Origin: an uncultured Fidelibacterota bacterium
GTDB lineage: Bacteria; Fidelibacterota; Fidelibacteria; Fidelibacterales; Fidelibacteraceae
DNA: 13,278 nt
Direction of reading: 5' to 3'
NCBI GenBank assembly: GCA_937862595.1
Contig: CALMFL010000048.1
Span: forward strand, 1-13,278
The notes below the pieces were generated by a model. It saw nothing but the letters and a program-made list of their open reading frames with translations. It had not been told where the DNA came from and did not search any database. The translations under genes were made by a program, and so were the position numbers. Shown in pieces: positions 12,699 to 13,278 of this stretch; position 1 is the first letter of the stretch, and the number at the start of each line of letters is the position of its first letter.

Positions 12699-13278
12699 AT
12701 GAAACGAAAAGGCGACATCGTGTTGGGCATGAGCGGCGGCATCGACAGCACCGTCGCGGCCCTGCTGCTTCAAAAAGAGGGATACGCAGTGCTGGGCGTC
12801 ACCCTGAAGCTGGCCGATCATTACATTGAGGATCACGGCAAGCAGTCGCATGTGATCGAACGCGCCCGGACGGTCTGCGAGCGTTTCGGCATCGAGCACC
12901 TTACGGCGGACCGTACCGCCGACTTCGACGCCTGCGTCGTCGACTATTTCGCCGAATCCTATGTTAAGGGGCTCACCCCCAATCCCTGCGTGCAGTGCAA
13001 CCGGCGGCTGAAATGGGAAGCCCTGCTGGATATCGCGGATGAGCGCGGCATCGCCGGCGTCGCCACGGGCCATTACGCCAGGGTTGGCAAAGCGAACGGC
13101 CGCTATCACCTGCTGAAAGGCAGGGACGCCGTCAAGGACCAGTCCTATTTTTTATGGCGCCTGACCCAGGAACAGCTCAGCCGCACCGTTTTTCCCCTCG
13201 GGGACGTCACCAAGCAGGAGATCCGCCGCCTGGCGGAGGAATGGGGACTGCCGCAGTCCGCGCAGGCCGAGAGCCAGG
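12699..13278 (+). CDS. mnmA: tRNA-specific 2-thiouridylase MnmA (3'-truncated)
   Basis: The first 193 residues of a cytoplasmic tRNA-modifying enzyme that thiolates U34 of Lys, Glu and Gln tRNAs. The PP-loop MSGGIDSTVAALLL (11-24) binds ATP. TPNPCVQCNRRLKW (93-106) carries the first catalytic cysteine, Cys97. GVATGHYARV (120-129) and AVKDQSYFLWRL (144-155) are standard family blocks, as is PLGDVTKQEIRRLAEEWGLP (166-185). The window ends at AESQ, just before the second catalytic cysteine expected in the usual ESQDICF motif. The segment at 36-56 (LKLADHYIEDHGKQSHVIERA) differs from the cysteine- and aspartate-rich stretch of E. coli-type MnmA, so this may be a divergent subgroup. It starts 70 bases after fumarase beta, without a clear Shine-Dalgarno site, and may be in the same transcript or separate. 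Confidence 0.88.
   Translation, partial: MKRKGDIVLGMSGGIDSTVAALLLQKEGYAVLGVTLKLADHYIEDHGKQSHVIERARTVCERFGIEHLTADRTADFDACVVDYFAESYVKGLTPNPCVQCNRRLKWEALLDIADERGIAGVATGHYARVGKANGRYHLLKGRDAVKDQSYFLWRLTQEQLSRTVFPLGDVTKQEIRRLAEEWGLPQSAQAESQ

Overview
The window carries about twelve protein genes on both strands, 55-60% GC by eye, and one 672-base intergenic block packed with repeats. The organism looks like a Gram-negative anaerobe. It has a lipobox-bearing S41 protease paired with a probable outer-membrane beta-barrel, a ferredoxin-type 2-oxoacid oxidoreductase, and a two-subunit oxygen-sensitive class I fumarase. The envelope pair and the style of intergenic palindromes suggest the Bacteroidota or a neighbouring phylum. 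Against that, clear Shine-Dalgarno sites (GGAGG at 5088-5092 and 10297-10301) and a split fumarase are not typical of Bacteroidota, so I leave the phylum open.

Layout. Positions 2-1030 (+) hold the C-terminal part of an APC-type amino-acid permease that runs off the left edge. It converges with a two-gene minus-strand operon: a beta-barrel-like protein (2886-2059) followed, with no gap, by an S41 lipoprotein protease (2058-1036). Divergent from these is a plus-strand pair, a cupin (3067-3408) and a 68-residue membrane protein (3428-3634). A BaiN/HI0933-type flavoprotein (4950-3685, -) is divergent from a stand-alone MetH-type homocysteine S-methyltransferase (5098-5979, +), whose leader holds a perfect 9-bp inverted repeat.

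The block 5980-6651 has no credible gene. It is a mosaic of nested palindromes, a 39-base exact direct repeat, a 27-base imperfect repeat pair whose differences keep a hairpin paired, two CAACCCC/GGGGTTG hairpins, polypurine tracts, and a four-unit 8-bp tandem repeat 42 bases before the next gene. That gene is elbB (6652-7320, +). Its likely terminator lies inside the 3' end of the convergent EamA/DMT transporter gene (8272-7370, -).

A 246-base divergent region (8273-8518) with a sigma70-like promoter and a terminator-like leader hairpin precedes a compact plus-strand operon: korA (8519-10312), korB (10309-11172, ATGA overlap), fumarase alpha (11175-12044) and fumarase beta (12074-12628). Together these enzymes handle 2-oxoglutarate/succinyl-CoA and fumarate/malate, two steps of a partial or reversible TCA pathway linked to ferredoxin. 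A partial mnmA (12699 to the right edge) follows.

I found no CRISPR array, transposase, phage gene, tRNA or rRNA. The genes belong to known families. The most unusual content is the repeat mosaic at 5980-6651 and the possible attenuated leader of the kor-fum operon.
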